Of a stretch of DNA of 64,000 nt, positions 12,469 to 24,509 are shown in pieces. The position numbers and the translations under genes are program-made. Origin of the DNA: Rosellinia necatrix (taxonomy: Eukaryota > Ascomycota > Sordariomycetes > Xylariales > Xylariaceae); NCBI GenBank assembly GCA_021209875.1, contig JAGYVD010000005.1, positions 3,572,001-3,636,000 of the forward strand, given 5' to 3'. Positions within the stretch are counted from its first letter, which is position 1, and each line of letters starts with the position of its first letter. The notes beneath the pieces were generated by a model. It had not been told where the DNA came from. It did no database searches and saw only the letters and a list, made by a program, of their open reading frames with translations.

Positions 12469-15400
12469 CCAAGCTGCACTGTGGGGGCAGGTATGCATCC
12501 ACACCCCCCTCACGAACACCCGAGGTACCCTTAGGCGACTCGCACGACCATTTCACCCCACTCGCGCGAGCCTCATTAGGCAAGCTTCCTTTTTATCTTG
12601 CGCCTGAATCGTGTGCTGCTCTGGTTTATTGGCGGGGTGGACGAAGGGAATTGTCATGTGACGGCGGTAACAGGGATTCGATGCCGCACTACAGTATAAC
12701 ATTCTGGAGCGAGAGCCTCGGGGTTGTTCTGCTCTCCCCTGCCTGCCGAAGCCGCGAGGTCTTTGCGCCATAAAAGGTTGTGTATAGCAGGACACCGTTT
12801 GGTGGCGACTCAATTGAGTCCCCATTGTGTCTCCCCGACTAGCACGGAGCATTACTCGCTTAGCAAGCGCGCGAACGTTATGATTGCCGTCCTGAATCGA
12901 CTAGAAAGCTGGTACCATTGCACCGCTATGGCGTAACCTGCGATAAGGAGAGGTTGTACCCTTGGCTCCGGTAATGGACCAAGCCCGGGTGCAGGCGTGG
13001 GGATTCGGCGTGGGGACCTGGCGTGGGGATTCAATCCGTGACAGCGCGGCCAATTGTAGTGGCTGTAAACCCAATCATGCGGCTACCGATGCTAGTCTCT
13101 GATAGGTCTGTCCTCATGCAATCTGATGTAGGCGTGTTCTCTGCACATTCCACATGGCCGAAATAAGAAATGTGCTTGGGAAAAGCCTGGGCTGCTCCAT
13201 TCTTGGGGGGTGGGAGGGAGAGAGGGAGACTGGTACAGATATCTGGGCGGAGCACAGACGAGCATTCACTCGTGCCGATAACGAGACTGGCAGCGTCGCA
13301 TCGTCGCCGTTCGTCCGGGATTGTATAAGAAACCGAGAATTGCGCCCTCCAATGTAGGCAACTCGTCCCACGATGCCACGTTTATCGCTCTTCTCTCCCG
13401 TTGCTGTCGCTGTCCCCGTTGCCCTGCGCTCCCGACCTGGACAAGAGTGATACTGACGGACGAGATAAAAATGTATTACTTACGGGTGCAGCTTTGTACT
13501 AATTTGATGAGGGGTTGGTTGGGTCATAAAAACCTAGGGGCTTCACGTTACGACGAGTGGAATTGTGTGCCGAAGAGGGCGATTGTCTCATAAGCTGGTT
13601 TGGCGAAGGGAAGAAAGAAGAGAGGAAGAGAGACCGGACTGAATGGAGAGAGACGTGGCGACAGCCTAGCTTTTATGGATGGATCAACCCTGGATAGGTC
13701 TGGAGCAGCTGCTATGAGGGATGCAGAGGAGCCAAGCCAGTAGGCGTTGAGTGACAAAGCTTGTGACAATGGCTCCGAAGAGGGAGACGAGAAAAATGTT
13801 GAAATAAAGTCTATACACCACAGATGATTAACACTATGGCGTAGTAGATCGGCCCCCTCTTCTCGCTTCTAGCCTCCAGGCTGACCAAGAGAACTCGCGG
13901 GTGGGGTCGGCCTATGGGTCCTAGTGGCCGAGAGACGGACTACGGCGTCGGGCATCTCTCCTCTAGCACAGTAAATACCTAGTTATGTATGTACATATGC
14001 CCGGCCGATTCACGCGTATGGGGCCCATGGGGGTACGCCCGACCCCTTGCAACTGCTAGATATGGGACGTGTGGAAAATTGGGTCTGCTTATTGGACGGC
14101 GAGTATTTGGCCGGGATATCTAGTGGGATTAATGACGTGAGTGCTATTACTCGCCTGTATCCCAAAACGGTTGTAAATTAAGAATTACGCTGCGCTGATT
14201 GGCCGGAAGCGGTAGGGATTGCTAGCAAACGCCTCCTCTTCTGTTTTCTCTCAGAGCCCTGCATCCGCCCTGCAGAGAAGGAGAGGGATACATAGAGTCG
14301 TACCACTGCTTTCTTGCCACGATGCTGGAAAATAGCGCGTCGATCATACCTTCGTCCGAATGTAGAGCTATAGTCGTTATGCCAGCGCGCCTTGAGGCCG
14401 TCGTCCAATCATGGTAGCAAAATCCTGGAAACTAGAATGGGATGATTGACTGTCCATCGGTTAACCCTGTAACACGGTCGGGCATGATTGTCGAGCGTCT
14501 GGTTAACTTCTTCCCTCTTAACGCACGGGAAGTGGCCGAAACGTATCCTAGCACTGCCTGGAGCACTGATACCTGTACATCGGCCGATGTTTACGATGAG
14601 CGAGGAGCAATTGCCAACAACGCAATATAACCCTCCCTTTTCTTTGGTAGTCTTAGTCTGGTCAAATCACGGGGGTACTCGCATCGATGATTGGATTTGG
14701 TTACAGATCGAGCAATAAAACGAACCACGCAGTTGGTTCCTCCCCTGGGGTAGACGCCTGCGTGTTAGCTGAAGCGAGTCGCTTGGACGGAATATCTGAA
14801 TTTTGTATGAAACCCCCACAGTCTTTGGTCTAAGCCAACCTCTGGCCCCAGGTGTATAGTTGTTTACGGCAGAAGGCGATGATTTCCGTCTTGATATTCG
14901 TGATGCAGGAGTGATAATGCGAGTCTTCCTCTCTATGATTAGATAATTATGCTTTTGTAATGCCTTTTGCAATCGCTTTGGACAACTCTGCCGTTGATCG
15001 GAGGAGGTTGCCATGGATTGGGGGTTGGAGTACATTGCTTAGTGGAGCCCTGTCGGTCTTATACAAGACGCAACTAATGTCGCACACTCCACACAAGCAT
15101 GTGTCTTGGTGCTCCCTGGCGACGCACTAGGCGAGACAGGGATCTCGGCCGCCGTCATGGTACTGCTATGTCACTGTTCTGTGGGAAAACAGTGTAAGAG
15201 AGACATGACCGCCGAGGCTGTAAATCGCCTCCAATCAGCTTGAAGATGATTTTGGGAGTCCGATGTCGCCTCGCTAGGAGAGCGGTAAAACCCAAGATGC
15301 CAAGGTTCCCAGTTTCCGTTCTTGCGCTGCCCGCGGTTTGCAGGTGGGATTGTAATGAGATGTATCGGCGACGTGGGGTTTTAGTAAGATGATGTATTCA

Positions 15401-18163
15401 CGATCAGAGTCGGCAACGGCACGTTGCCGTGGATGTCAAGCTGGGGGGTTGCTATGCACTACCTAAGAAACACACGTACTATATACTCCATAGCCAATAA
15501 TCACAGTTCGTAGAGGGATAAAGGCGGGCATTTCGTGCACCCATCACTACGCTATATGGACCATTCATTCCAGCCAACAGGAGAGCGACTCGGACGATGG
15601 GCTTTTTCGCCACGGTAGGAATCGGAACGCTGGCTGGTGTCCAAGTAATTTTTATGATATACGCTTGTCGGCTCATTATCCGCTGACTGTAACAGCTGTT
15701 CTGGCCATCAGCCTTTGCCGTTCATAAACGGCATGTTTCGTGGCGGAAGTTCGGCGGCTTCCGCTGCAAGACAGTCTGTGTTGAGCGAAAGAAGACGGGA
15801 GCGTCGTATAGGCCCAGAGCCCTGTGCGCACGTCCAGTGGCCTCATGACATCCTGGGCACGCTAGCTATAGGGAAGGCAGAGTTTAGGGTGTAACGATAA
15901 TATCGAAAAGATGTGACGGTCAGCACATCGGATCCGGATAAAAATGATGTGGAAAGTTTTTTCAGGTAGTTTGTCATTTCGGATTTACCGCCAAATTTGC
16001 CTTGGCGTCCTTTTCAATGAGGTAAGCGAGGCCGTGACCCAACGCCGCCCATGTCTGCCGTTCCAATAATGATTATGCCTGCACACACCGCAAGTGGACG
16101 GAAGTAGCGCATGTGGTCATCAAGGGATGATGATCGCCACGAGGGGTAGATTGGGTACAGTAGATCTGTTCACAAACGTGCATATGGCTCAAGATCGTGG
16201 GTTGCGCCAAGCTCTTCCGACCTACAGTAGAGACTAGCAAGCACCGGGGTCCAGAATTCTTCAGATGAGCTACGTTACAGACCCGGGCCACGGGCGGCGC
16301 GGGTTTAGGACGCTAATGAAAGAGGGCAAATGCACCTAAGGGTCGGTGCGTCACGTTGCATTGCGCTACATGGCATATCGACTTGAAAGAATGGTATGTA
16401 TGGTATGTATGTATATGTATGGTGACGCGGCTGAGCGACACTTGGGGGCACATTCGAGGTGTATAGTCATGCAATCATCATGACCTGGGGGTGTCTCTGT
16501 GTACATTATGAGCGTCAGCTGGCCGTGCCTATACACTCTGATGCGAAATATGCGAATTTGGGAGTGACCAGGTGTTGTTTGTGTGCATGAGCATTGAGGG
16601 GTCAGTCGGTACTGCAGAATGTCTCGAAATTCGGTGTTGCACAGGTTCTTCCCGAAAATCGTTTGAGTTGCGGGGTTGAAAAGGCGGAGCCGATTATAGT
16701 TAGCCCAGAGTTAGGCTAAGACTGAGTCCCAGACAGAACCGAGTGATGAAGACGCTGGAGCTTTCCTGGGCGCCGGTAAGGAGTTGTTAGCGGCAGTCAG
16801 GTGGGTTAGGTGGGCTAAGGGGATCCAATCCGGTGTATCGCTCTACCAATAGTCTTGGAGGGCACACCAGGCCCCGTTCCGAAAACTCCCGAGCTCAGAA
16901 CGCAGACCTCCCACTCTGCATGGGGGGGAGGCATGGTACTCGTTAGTCGCAGAGCCTCCAGCCTCCGTCTCTAGCACGAACCGCAGCGTCAGGGCCGAAA
17001 GCGGGCGTTCAAATGCCACTCAACTCGTTGGCTGACTCCGTGAGCCGCGGAAATTCGCGTGAGCCAAGCTTTCAGCTGTCGATGCAGCCCTCCGGTGCAT
17101 GCCTGAACCTTCCTGGGGTCATTTCCATTACCTCATAAGTACTACCCTGACCGAGACAGGACGGCGGCAACAGCCTGACTACTTTCCCCTTCCGGTATTT
17201 TTTCATGTCGCAGGCGACAATGAGAGATGGCAGTACGTGGCAAGCGCGGGATGGCACAGCGAGCAGGAGTGGCATACTGCAGCCAGGTAGGTCACCTAGG
17301 GTAGAGAGAGACAGTAGGTGAGACGGTCAAGGAAGATCGGGTCGGGTCCGATCCGACGAGTCGGCGCTGCGAACGTTGTGAAGCGCACACCTCGGCCGGT
17401 CCACTCGGTCCGTAGGTAAGGCGGCCTACACACACCGACCGAGACTGAGGCGGCTCTGCAAGCTGAAGGAAACAAGAGGTGCCCAACGACACTTAAGTAA
17501 TATATTTGGGCCAGGGGCTTCGTCGAAAAGAAATCACCACGTGCGGAGTCTGCATTGGAATACGATCACATGTTCAGATGCCAATAATGCACCCCTGCAG
17601 CCTTACAGGTACCGCTTGTACTGAGGCAGATTAGCTATTACCTAATGAAGCAGTGATGGTTCACGATGTGCGGTTCAAATTCTGGGGTCGACGAGCTACT
17701 GAGTTGGGTAATGTCATTCCGAAATGGGGAAAACGGACAACGCATTTTGACACCTACACTGCATACCTCCTTAGACGGGCACTAGCTGTTCTCAGAACCC
17801 GTGACTAATAATAAAAGGTCCTTAGGTAACTCTTAGTGAAGGGAAATTGAGGTGTTCCGGATAGAACCTGTATGGAATTCGTGATGGGATTCAAACCTTG
17901 GGGATGATAAGCGAGATCTTGATCTGCGATAAGATCGATAAGAATGGTAGGTGCGACAACCACTGCTTAGTCACCCATGCCCCGCCAACGATAACCACGA
18001 TAGTTGGATGCGATTAAGCACGGAGCGAACTTGAACTGACACAACTTTGAACTCGGGAGCGCATGGGATACGCTACGTAATGATTTGGGGGCAATTGAAG
18101 CTCGGGCAACGCAGCTAAACTAAGTACCCAATCCGTCCACTCGCATCTAACCCGCTCAAGACG
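12469..18163. other. Gene-poor intergenic region between GLT1 and APC15
   Basis: About 5.7 kb in which no frame exceeds about 120 codons and none resembles a known protein. Base composition is mixed, with no long tandem arrays and no tRNA-like T-arm that folds. The two flanking genes are transcribed away from each other, so both promoters must lie in here. Confidence 0.55.
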
Positions 18164-19407
18164 ATGTTTGCCCTTCTTCCAGATCTCTCACCACGTGACG
18201 TAAGTAAACAAAAGCGAGAAGATCATAGCGAGAAGATCATGGCGAGAAGAGCGCCGGGCCGGGCCAGGAAAAGCTGACCGGGTCACATATCCATCTACGC
18301 AGTCGCATTCCCTGTGGTACACGTCGTCGCGCAACCCCTTCCCACCAAGCGGCGCCCACGACGCGCACCTCGGCGGACCGCAGCACGAACATGGCCACCA
18401 CGGACCCGGCCAGCAGCAGCAGCAACAGCAACAGCCGCACGGGAACAGCCACCACCACCACCACCGGCGCGTCGCGGCGGCCCACCTCCTGATCGAGCGC
18501 TCGCCGCTGGCCCGCCTGCGCGCCGACGAGCAGAACCTCGAGCGCCGGCGGCAGAACGTGATGAACTTCGGCAGCGCCTGGCTGAAGCCGCCGGGCTTCC
18601 CTAAGACGCTGCACCAGGTGCGGGAGGAGCGCCGCGAGATCGAGGAGCACCTGGAGGCCGTGCGGCGCGAGCAGCTGGCGCAGGAGCTCGCCGAGGCGGA
18701 GGCGGAGGCTGCAGGCGCGGTGGCCGGCGCGGATGTGGGCGACATGACGGCGGGCGGGGGCATCGGCGGCCCGGACGTGATGCTCGACGCGCCGCCGGAC
18801 GGCGACGAGGGCATGGACGACGTGCAGCTAGACGGGGCGCGGGATCTCGACGACGACATACCCGAGGCCGACGCGGCGGACTTCGGGCTCAGCGCGGACG
18901 AGGACGAAGATGAAGATGAAGAAGACGGAGACGAGGACGAGGAAGAGGACGAGGAAGAAGAAGAAGGGGGGGGAGAAGGAGAAGAAGAAGAAGACGACGA
19001 CGACGACGACGATAATGAAGAGGAAGACGCCGAGGCGCGCATACACGCCCAGCAGCAGCAACTAATGGCGCAGCGCATGCGGCAGGCCAACGATGCGTTC
19101 CGCGAGGACATGGCGCGCGGCCGCGACAGCGCCGCCTTCTATGGGGCAGACGAGGACGTCGACGATGAGGACCAGTCGCAGATGCTCGAGGAGGAGGATC
19201 TCGTTGGCGGCGGGGGCGGGGGCGGCGGCGGCGGAGACATGGACGATATGGGCATGGACGCGGACCTGGACGACGAGATACCCGAGGCCGAGAGCATGGG
19301 CGGATACGAGCACACGGACACCGAGGCCGACCTGAGCAGCAGTGGCAGCACCACCGACGAGCAGGACGACCACGACAACTCCAACATTAGCATCACAGCG
19401 TCGCAGC

Positions 19408-19439
<32 letters not shown>

Positions 19440-19613
19440 CATCATCATCACCGCGCAAACCGCCACTTTCGCCACAGCCTCGCCAACAGCGACACCACAA
19501 GGAATAGCATAGCCATCAGCGACATCCTATCTCGCGACGGAAGCAGTGTTTTGGGCAGCAGTCCGGTCGTGCCGCGGCAGAGGACCGGGCCGTCTCGTCG
19601 GGGACGCGGTTAG
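18164..19613 (+). CDS. Anaphase-promoting complex subunit 15 (Apc15/Mnd2-like)
   Basis: Small regulatory subunit of the APC/C, the mitotic ubiquitin ligase; Apc15/Mnd2 controls turnover of the checkpoint complex in other organisms. Two exons, 18164-18199 (12 codons, MFALLPDLSPRD) and 18303-19613, flank a 103-nt GTAAGT-CAG intron and give 448 residues. The conserved N-terminal block has SHSLWYTSS directly after the splice, a His/Gln-rich linker, then ERSPLARLRADEQNLERRRQ and FGSAWLKPPGFPKTL, followed by a charged helix. The C-terminal part is low complexity: a long Asp/Glu tract (about 18895-19025), a Gly run (19209-19230), a repeated DLDDDIPEA/DLDDEIPEA motif, and poly-Gln then poly-His (19409-19452). 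The long frame on the opposite strand is a shadow of the acidic tract. Assignment rests on the first quarter only. Confidence 0.78.
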
Positions 19614-20289
19614 AACCTAGACGATCTCAGCCGCGGGCCGTAGTGGTCTTTACTTGCTCTCCGCGTATGCGTTCCAAGAGCAGCATGGCTTCTCTCACTC
19701 CGTATTGCCTATCAAAGATACCCCATTTTGCACCATCCCGTTTTTATTCCTAGACACGAATAACGGCCCACGATCATAATCGTCGTTGGGTGCCCCCCTT
19801 TTTTTTTTTTCTATTCTTCCTACTACTACTACTACCACCTGTAGCGTGCCGGCATGAAGACATGAATTATGATATATTAATTACAAAGTTCGTTTTTAGG
19901 GTGAAGGTGGGAGAGTAGGGGCCATTGGCCAAACGCCAGCGTGTTCCCTGGATAGTAGATATGTACTTTGCTCCCAGAGCCACGCCATTCTTTCCTCTCT
20001 CCGGAGCCTATGGCCTCCCCGTAGGCCACGCCCGGACCGGACTGCCTCTCTACGTCGCCATGGATGAATGGGAAAAAAAAAACCAAATGCAGAATCATGC
20101 CCGAACGCCCAGTGTCCCATACATTTCCGTTTTCATCGTCTTTGAAGTCTATGGCGAACACTCTCCTCTCCGTATGGAATGGGTTGGGGCCTCTCCGACG
20201 CAAACACCGCTCGGTCGGTCCGTCTGTATGTGCTAGAAAGGGTCGCCCGGATGGTCCGCGTCGCAGTTGTGGAAGTGATGCTGTATAGT
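19614..20289. other. Convergent 3' flanks of APC15 and BET1
   Basis: The two genes are transcribed towards each other, so this segment holds both terminators. A T12 run (about 19799-19810) and a TAC trinucleotide patch (about 19820-19840) are the only notable sequences; no gene is seen. Confidence 0.55.
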
Positions 20290-21470
20290 TTAGAATAGCC
20301 AGACGTAACAAAAGATGAAGATGACGGCGGCGAAAAACGCAAGCCACGCCTTCCAGCCGACGCCCGTCCGCTCGGCCATGAGCAGCATGCGGTTCATCGT
20401 GCCGCGGAGCCGTAGCCGTGTCGAGTCGAACGAGTCGTTCATCTTTTCCGCCAACGCCGTGGAGTCGCGGATCTCGTCGCCGATCGCTACTGTCATCTAT
20501 TCGTGTTTCGCGTTAGCCGACGCTCCTCCCATCTTTCCCCCTCGTGACCGTAGCCGTGGTTGGGTGGCGAGCCCAGATGGGGGAGGAGGGAAAGCCAGGG
20601 ACTTTACCTCTTTCAGGATCTTGACTTTCCCTAAGATCCCCTCGACTTGTTGATCGTTCTGGCTCTCGAGTTCGCTGAGCACCGCATCGCTATATTGCCC
20701 CCTACGCCAAAAACACGGTCGTTAGCCCAGGAATGTTCCCATCGCCCATATCTCGTCTCGTCCTATGCCGTCGCATGATCTTCCTCGCACCCGTGGACTC
20801 GACCACCTCTTCTCGTTGCGCTCACGACAACCGTCTTCTTCCCTTCTCTCCCATCCCATCCCCCCCCGCCGGTTCAAGAATCCCTCTCTTTCCTCAACGC
20901 CTGCCTGCCTGCGGCGCGAGCGCTTTCCACGGTGTCCCGTGAGTGAACCCAGCCGCAAGACGTACCTTGAGTTCGGCGTCGCCGGCCTGTATGCCCTGTT
21001 CTCCACGCCGAGGTGCTGCGAGCTGCCGCCGCCGCCCCCGCTGTAACCGTAGCCGCCCAGCGCCGGACTGGGGCTGGCGCTGACCTGCCGCCTCGTCGGG
21101 TCGGCCCCGTTGTATCCCTCGAACAGCGCGCTGCGCGAGTCCCGCTGGTGGAGCGTCGAGTGGCCGAATCTGCGGGTGGAGAGAAATGAGAAAATGGCGT
21201 CAGCGTTTGCACGGGGTTCGGTTCAGACAGATGCAATGCGCGAAAGGCCCCGGACGAAAGGAAAGGGCCCACGGGGGCCGGGACGAGAAGCACACACTTG
21301 CGCGGGTCGCTGAGGGTGGAAATGCCTGCCGCCAGCGCGCCTACGCCGGAGCAGTGCGCCGTCTGGCATCACGGAGTGATGAATGATGTATAGCTGGTAG
21401 ATATAACGAAGCTGCGTAGGTTCTGGAGGGGGGCCTTGCGAATCCAAAAGCGTACATACCTTGAGGCCAT
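20290..21470 (-). CDS. BET1: ER-Golgi Qc-SNARE Bet1
   Basis: SNARE that acts in ER-to-Golgi vesicle fusion. Four exons: 21470-21460 (only 11 nt, MASR), 21169-20966, 20701-20608 and 20496-20290, giving 171 residues. The N-terminal half is flexible (Ser/Gly-rich, GGYGYSGGGGG). ENRAYRPATPN marks the start of the conserved region. The SNARE helix runs from YSDAVLSELESQNDQQVEG through IGDEIRDSTALAEKMNDSFD to TMNRMLLMAERTG, and a single C-terminal anchor (WLAFFAAVIFIFCYVWLF) ends the protein, typical of tail-anchored SNAREs. Without the tiny first exon the protein would lack a start, so the MASR exon with its GTATGT donor decides the model. SFT1 is the main alternative name; the N-terminal length and ENRAYRPATPN favour Bet1. 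Confidence 0.88.
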
Positions 21471-22643
21471 GGTGTATTTGACCGAAAGCCGGCAGCCTGG
21501 TCGACAAATAATATACAGGACACCTTTTTTGACAATGCGGAAGGCCAGGTTTTCTCGAATTGCTTAGGTATTGAGAGCGCTCACTTGGGCGTCTAGACTC
21601 GGCACACGTAGCAGCTAGAGCGACCTAGAGGGGACTGAAGGTACCGGGTACAAAAATGGCGGCCTGCTGGCGGGTGGAGCCAGTTGGTGCATATCGATCG
21701 AGAAAGACTTACATCAATTGCGGCGCATCAATTGGAGATGTTGCCGATCTCCAGTTTTGCCTGGGATTAAAACTACCCTAGGTATGTATGCACTTTATGT
21801 AGGTAGTACCTACCTAGGTAGATACCTCAACCTACCTAATTATCTAATTCACAGCACTTTCAAATATCTCTACGTACCTTCTTAGGCTAAGGTTTGCAAC
21901 ACCTCGGTAGTTGTTCGAGCCGGAGAAGGCTAACGTTGATTGGCATGCTTCTGTAGGTTGGATAAAAATAGCAAGTAATTTGAGTGCCCACCTACCTCTA
22001 TCCATGGTAGGTTACCCACCACCTCGGTAGGGAGTACCTAGGTTTTCATTGCGACTCTGAATACATACACTCTAGCGACGTGTTTAAACATAAGAACTAA
22101 CTGAATGCAATGAAATAAAACAATGCTGGGTCTGGAGCTATGCTTTTTGTGCCTTCCCTTGATGCTCAGTGTAGGGATTCCAACATTACGTGCACAGCTA
22201 ATTGCAAATCGAGGATGCAAGGCAATCAGTAGTCCCATTAATGCTAAGTTTGGAATGCAACATTGAAATATGCGCTTGGTTGTCGTGGTTTTTTTTTTCG
22301 ATACGGCACTAGTATTCATGGGAGACCAAGGAATTGTGTAGCACTTCCGCACAGCGTCGAGGAATCAAGCATAAGACAGTGGTCTGAGATTATGTGTATT
22401 CAGCTGTGCAACCAATAGCTATACAAGCTGGGTATGAAAGGCTGGAAGCTTAGACTTGCGCTGATCTAGATCGGCAACAAATTACACTGATCGCCGCATC
22501 TGCGTGACTATCGGGAGAAACGTTTTCTGTATTTCATCGCGGCACTGAAGAAATGTCGAGGGTGTAAAAAACGCGGAACGGCATCAAGCGCGAAAGGGTG
22601 AGCGCGCCCCAAACCAAAGGATTCCAAACCGACCAGTCCAATT
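21471..22643. other. Intergenic spacer between BET1 and CHZ1
   Basis: Contains the BET1 promoter and the CHZ1 3' flank. TAGGTA/ACCTACCT motifs cluster at 21776-21842 and 21985-22040, including palindromic ACCTAGGT. No protein-like frame is present. Confidence 0.55.
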
Positions 22644-23128
22644 TTAGTCCTCATCCATCTTATCTCCATCTACCTCGCCCTCTGGCAGGAAATCGTCCTC
22701 GTCTTCGTCGTCCTCGTCGTCTTCGGCAGGATTCTCTTCGGCGGCCTTAGCCCAGTCGATGACTCGGCCGCGAGTGCGGCGGCCACCATCTACAATATTG
22801 TTGAGGTCGATTTCGTCCAGGGTATCTTCTTCTTCGTTGGCAGCTGTGACGCGGATACGTGTTAATCAAAATAACCAAGCTACTCGGCGACACCAATTGC
22901 TTACCGTCATCAGCGATCTGGGAAATCAATGTTAGCTTAACTGTATCATCTTGCCGCTACGGGTTCGCTTTCACTTACGTCCTCATCTCCACTATCCTCA
23001 TCCTCATCCTCGTCCATAGACTGATCGACAGGGTCCGCCGCAATAGCTTTACCCTTGCCCTTTACGTTGGTCTCATCGGTGACCTTGGTAGGGTCCTCGG
23101 GGATGGTGGCGTTGTTCTCAGAGGCCAT
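22644..23128 (-). CDS. CHZ1: Histone H2A.Z-specific chaperone Chz1
   Basis: Small acidic nuclear chaperone that binds H2A.Z-H2B and helps SWR1 deposit it. Three exons, 23128-22979, 22917-22905 (13 nt) and 22843-22644, with GTAAGT and GTAAGC donors, give 120 residues. The family signature is clear: LDEIDLNNIV followed by GGRRTRGRVIDW, flanked on both sides by Asp/Glu-rich tails (MDEDEDEDSGDED; EDDEDDEDEDDF). The 13-nt middle exon (codons IADD plus one base) is needed to keep frame between the acidic N-terminus and the CHZ motif. Length and charge match the family. Confidence 0.88.
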
Positions 23129-23799
23129 TGTGACTTGAAGCAAGGGTAGATTCTCTTGAAAGAAGATTGAAGGAAAGAAAGTGGTGATGATTGAGGGTGG
23201 GAAGTGCGTGGGTGGGGGAATCGCAAGTTGTTATGGTTTAGAGAAAGTTAAGGTGAACGAGGCAAGGCGGCCGGGTTGTTTATTGAGTGACCTCAGCTCT
23301 TAACCAACCAATTCACAGCGCCAGGTTACCCACCAGCAGGCATAGTCCTGCCTTAACGCCGTCACCGCCCCCGTATCGATAAGAGCACCATGTGGGGGCC
23401 CTAGATAGGTACCTAGGCAGGCACCATCATCTCACCAGATCCTACCTAAGCCATTCAGGAGTGAATGAGTGCACAAGGCAGGAGGAGGCAGGTATGGGGA
23501 GAGAGAGGATACCTAATAAGTACCTAGGCAGGTATCTAGGTAGGTATAGATCTTGGGAGTGGGGATGGTGAAGGAGGCAAGGCCGCGTTAGAGCCTCAAG
23601 GGTAATTTTGAGCGAACAACCAAAATAGAGCTCGGCGTCTTCGGTTTGAAGCCCAACACCCCATCATATCGTCACGTCCTGGGGCTTGGAGGGATGGGCA
23701 AAGAATCGAAACTAGTGAGTCACTGAAAAGATATTTCGAACAGTGAAAGATAGTAGGTAAAGGGACGTCGTAACGTATCAAATAAGTACCAGGTATCTA
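23129..23799. other. Spacer between CHZ1 and the EMC10-like gene
   Basis: CHZ1 promoter side plus the EMC10-like 3' flank. Palindrome-rich TACCTAGG/CAGGTAT motifs occur at 23400-23420 and 23510-23550; nothing coding is seen. Confidence 0.55.
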
Positions 23800-24509
23800 T
23801 TATTTCTTTTCGTCACCGCCACCTAGAACACTCATCAAGAGGATAAGTGCTATCACCCACCAATATCTGCAATACGTCAGCAACCAAGTCGGCTGTATCA
23901 TGCATCATACGGCGGCGGGTAGACAAAAGTATGTGCCGTGCATGCAAGAATGGAGCGCACTTCCGTGTGCGGTTTACATGGGATCACGTACTTTTGAAGC
24001 ATCGACTTCTCCTCTGGAACAACCTGCTTTCCCTCGGGAGATAAGACGATGGGCTTGTTGAGGTCGGGCTGCTTCCCAGCTTCAGTCACAATAACCACAG
24101 CCTGGGGCCCAAAATCTCTCGTCTGTCCTGCATCGATCCTCACGCCACGAATGGCCGCACTGATCGGCACGGCAAGCCGGTCGACCGATAGGATGAGGGC
24201 CGGTGAGTAGCCCTTCTCGAAATTGTCCACGGATGCGACGGAAGTCGAAGAGGTCCACTGCCCGGTCGCGGGATCGTAGGTGCCGACACGCACAAGTTTG
24301 GTGTCGTCGGGCAGCTCGGGCGCCTCATATGTGAGGATCTGGGCTTCGGAGGGCGCGAGGATATCGTATTGGATCTCGGCAAGGGGGAGAGGCGTGGTTG
24401 GCGACGCCGTTATCGCCTGGATGTAGATTGCAGATGTCCGCTCGCCGGTACTGGCGTAGCTTGCTAATACGAGGCCAGCGAGGCCCGATAATACTGTAGC
24501 TACCCTCAT
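23800..24509 (-). CDS. Probable ER membrane complex subunit 10 (EMC10-like)
   Basis: Likely lumenal subunit of the ER membrane complex, which inserts membrane proteins. Two exons, 24509-23992 and 23866-23800, around a 125-nt GTACGT-GCAG intron, give 194 residues. ATG 24509 is chosen because it gives a signal peptide (MRVATVLSGLAGLVLASYA); the frame is open farther upstream but without that feature. The middle is a beta-rich domain (LAEIQYD, TYDPATGQWTSSTSVAS, GVRIDAGQTRDFGP). After PEGKQVVPEEK comes KSMLQKYWWVI and one membrane segment ending GGGDEKK, an architecture and junction reminiscent of EMC10. EMC7 is a less likely alternative. Some databases give such proteins unrelated names, so treat automatic labels with care. 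Confidence 0.68.

Noticed and set aside
17655..17705. GGTTCAAATTC resembling a tRNA T-loop
   Set aside because: The flanking bases do not form a five-pair stem and no tRNA body is present.
12469..18163. Idea of a transposon in the large GLT1-APC15 spacer
   Set aside because: No terminal inverted repeats, target-site duplications or element-encoded protein could be seen by eye.
18188..19111. 307-codon Ser-rich frame on the minus strand
   Set aside because: It is the antisense shadow of the Asp/Glu and Gln/His repeats in the APC15-like exon; the plus-strand frame has the conserved family blocks and proper splice sites.
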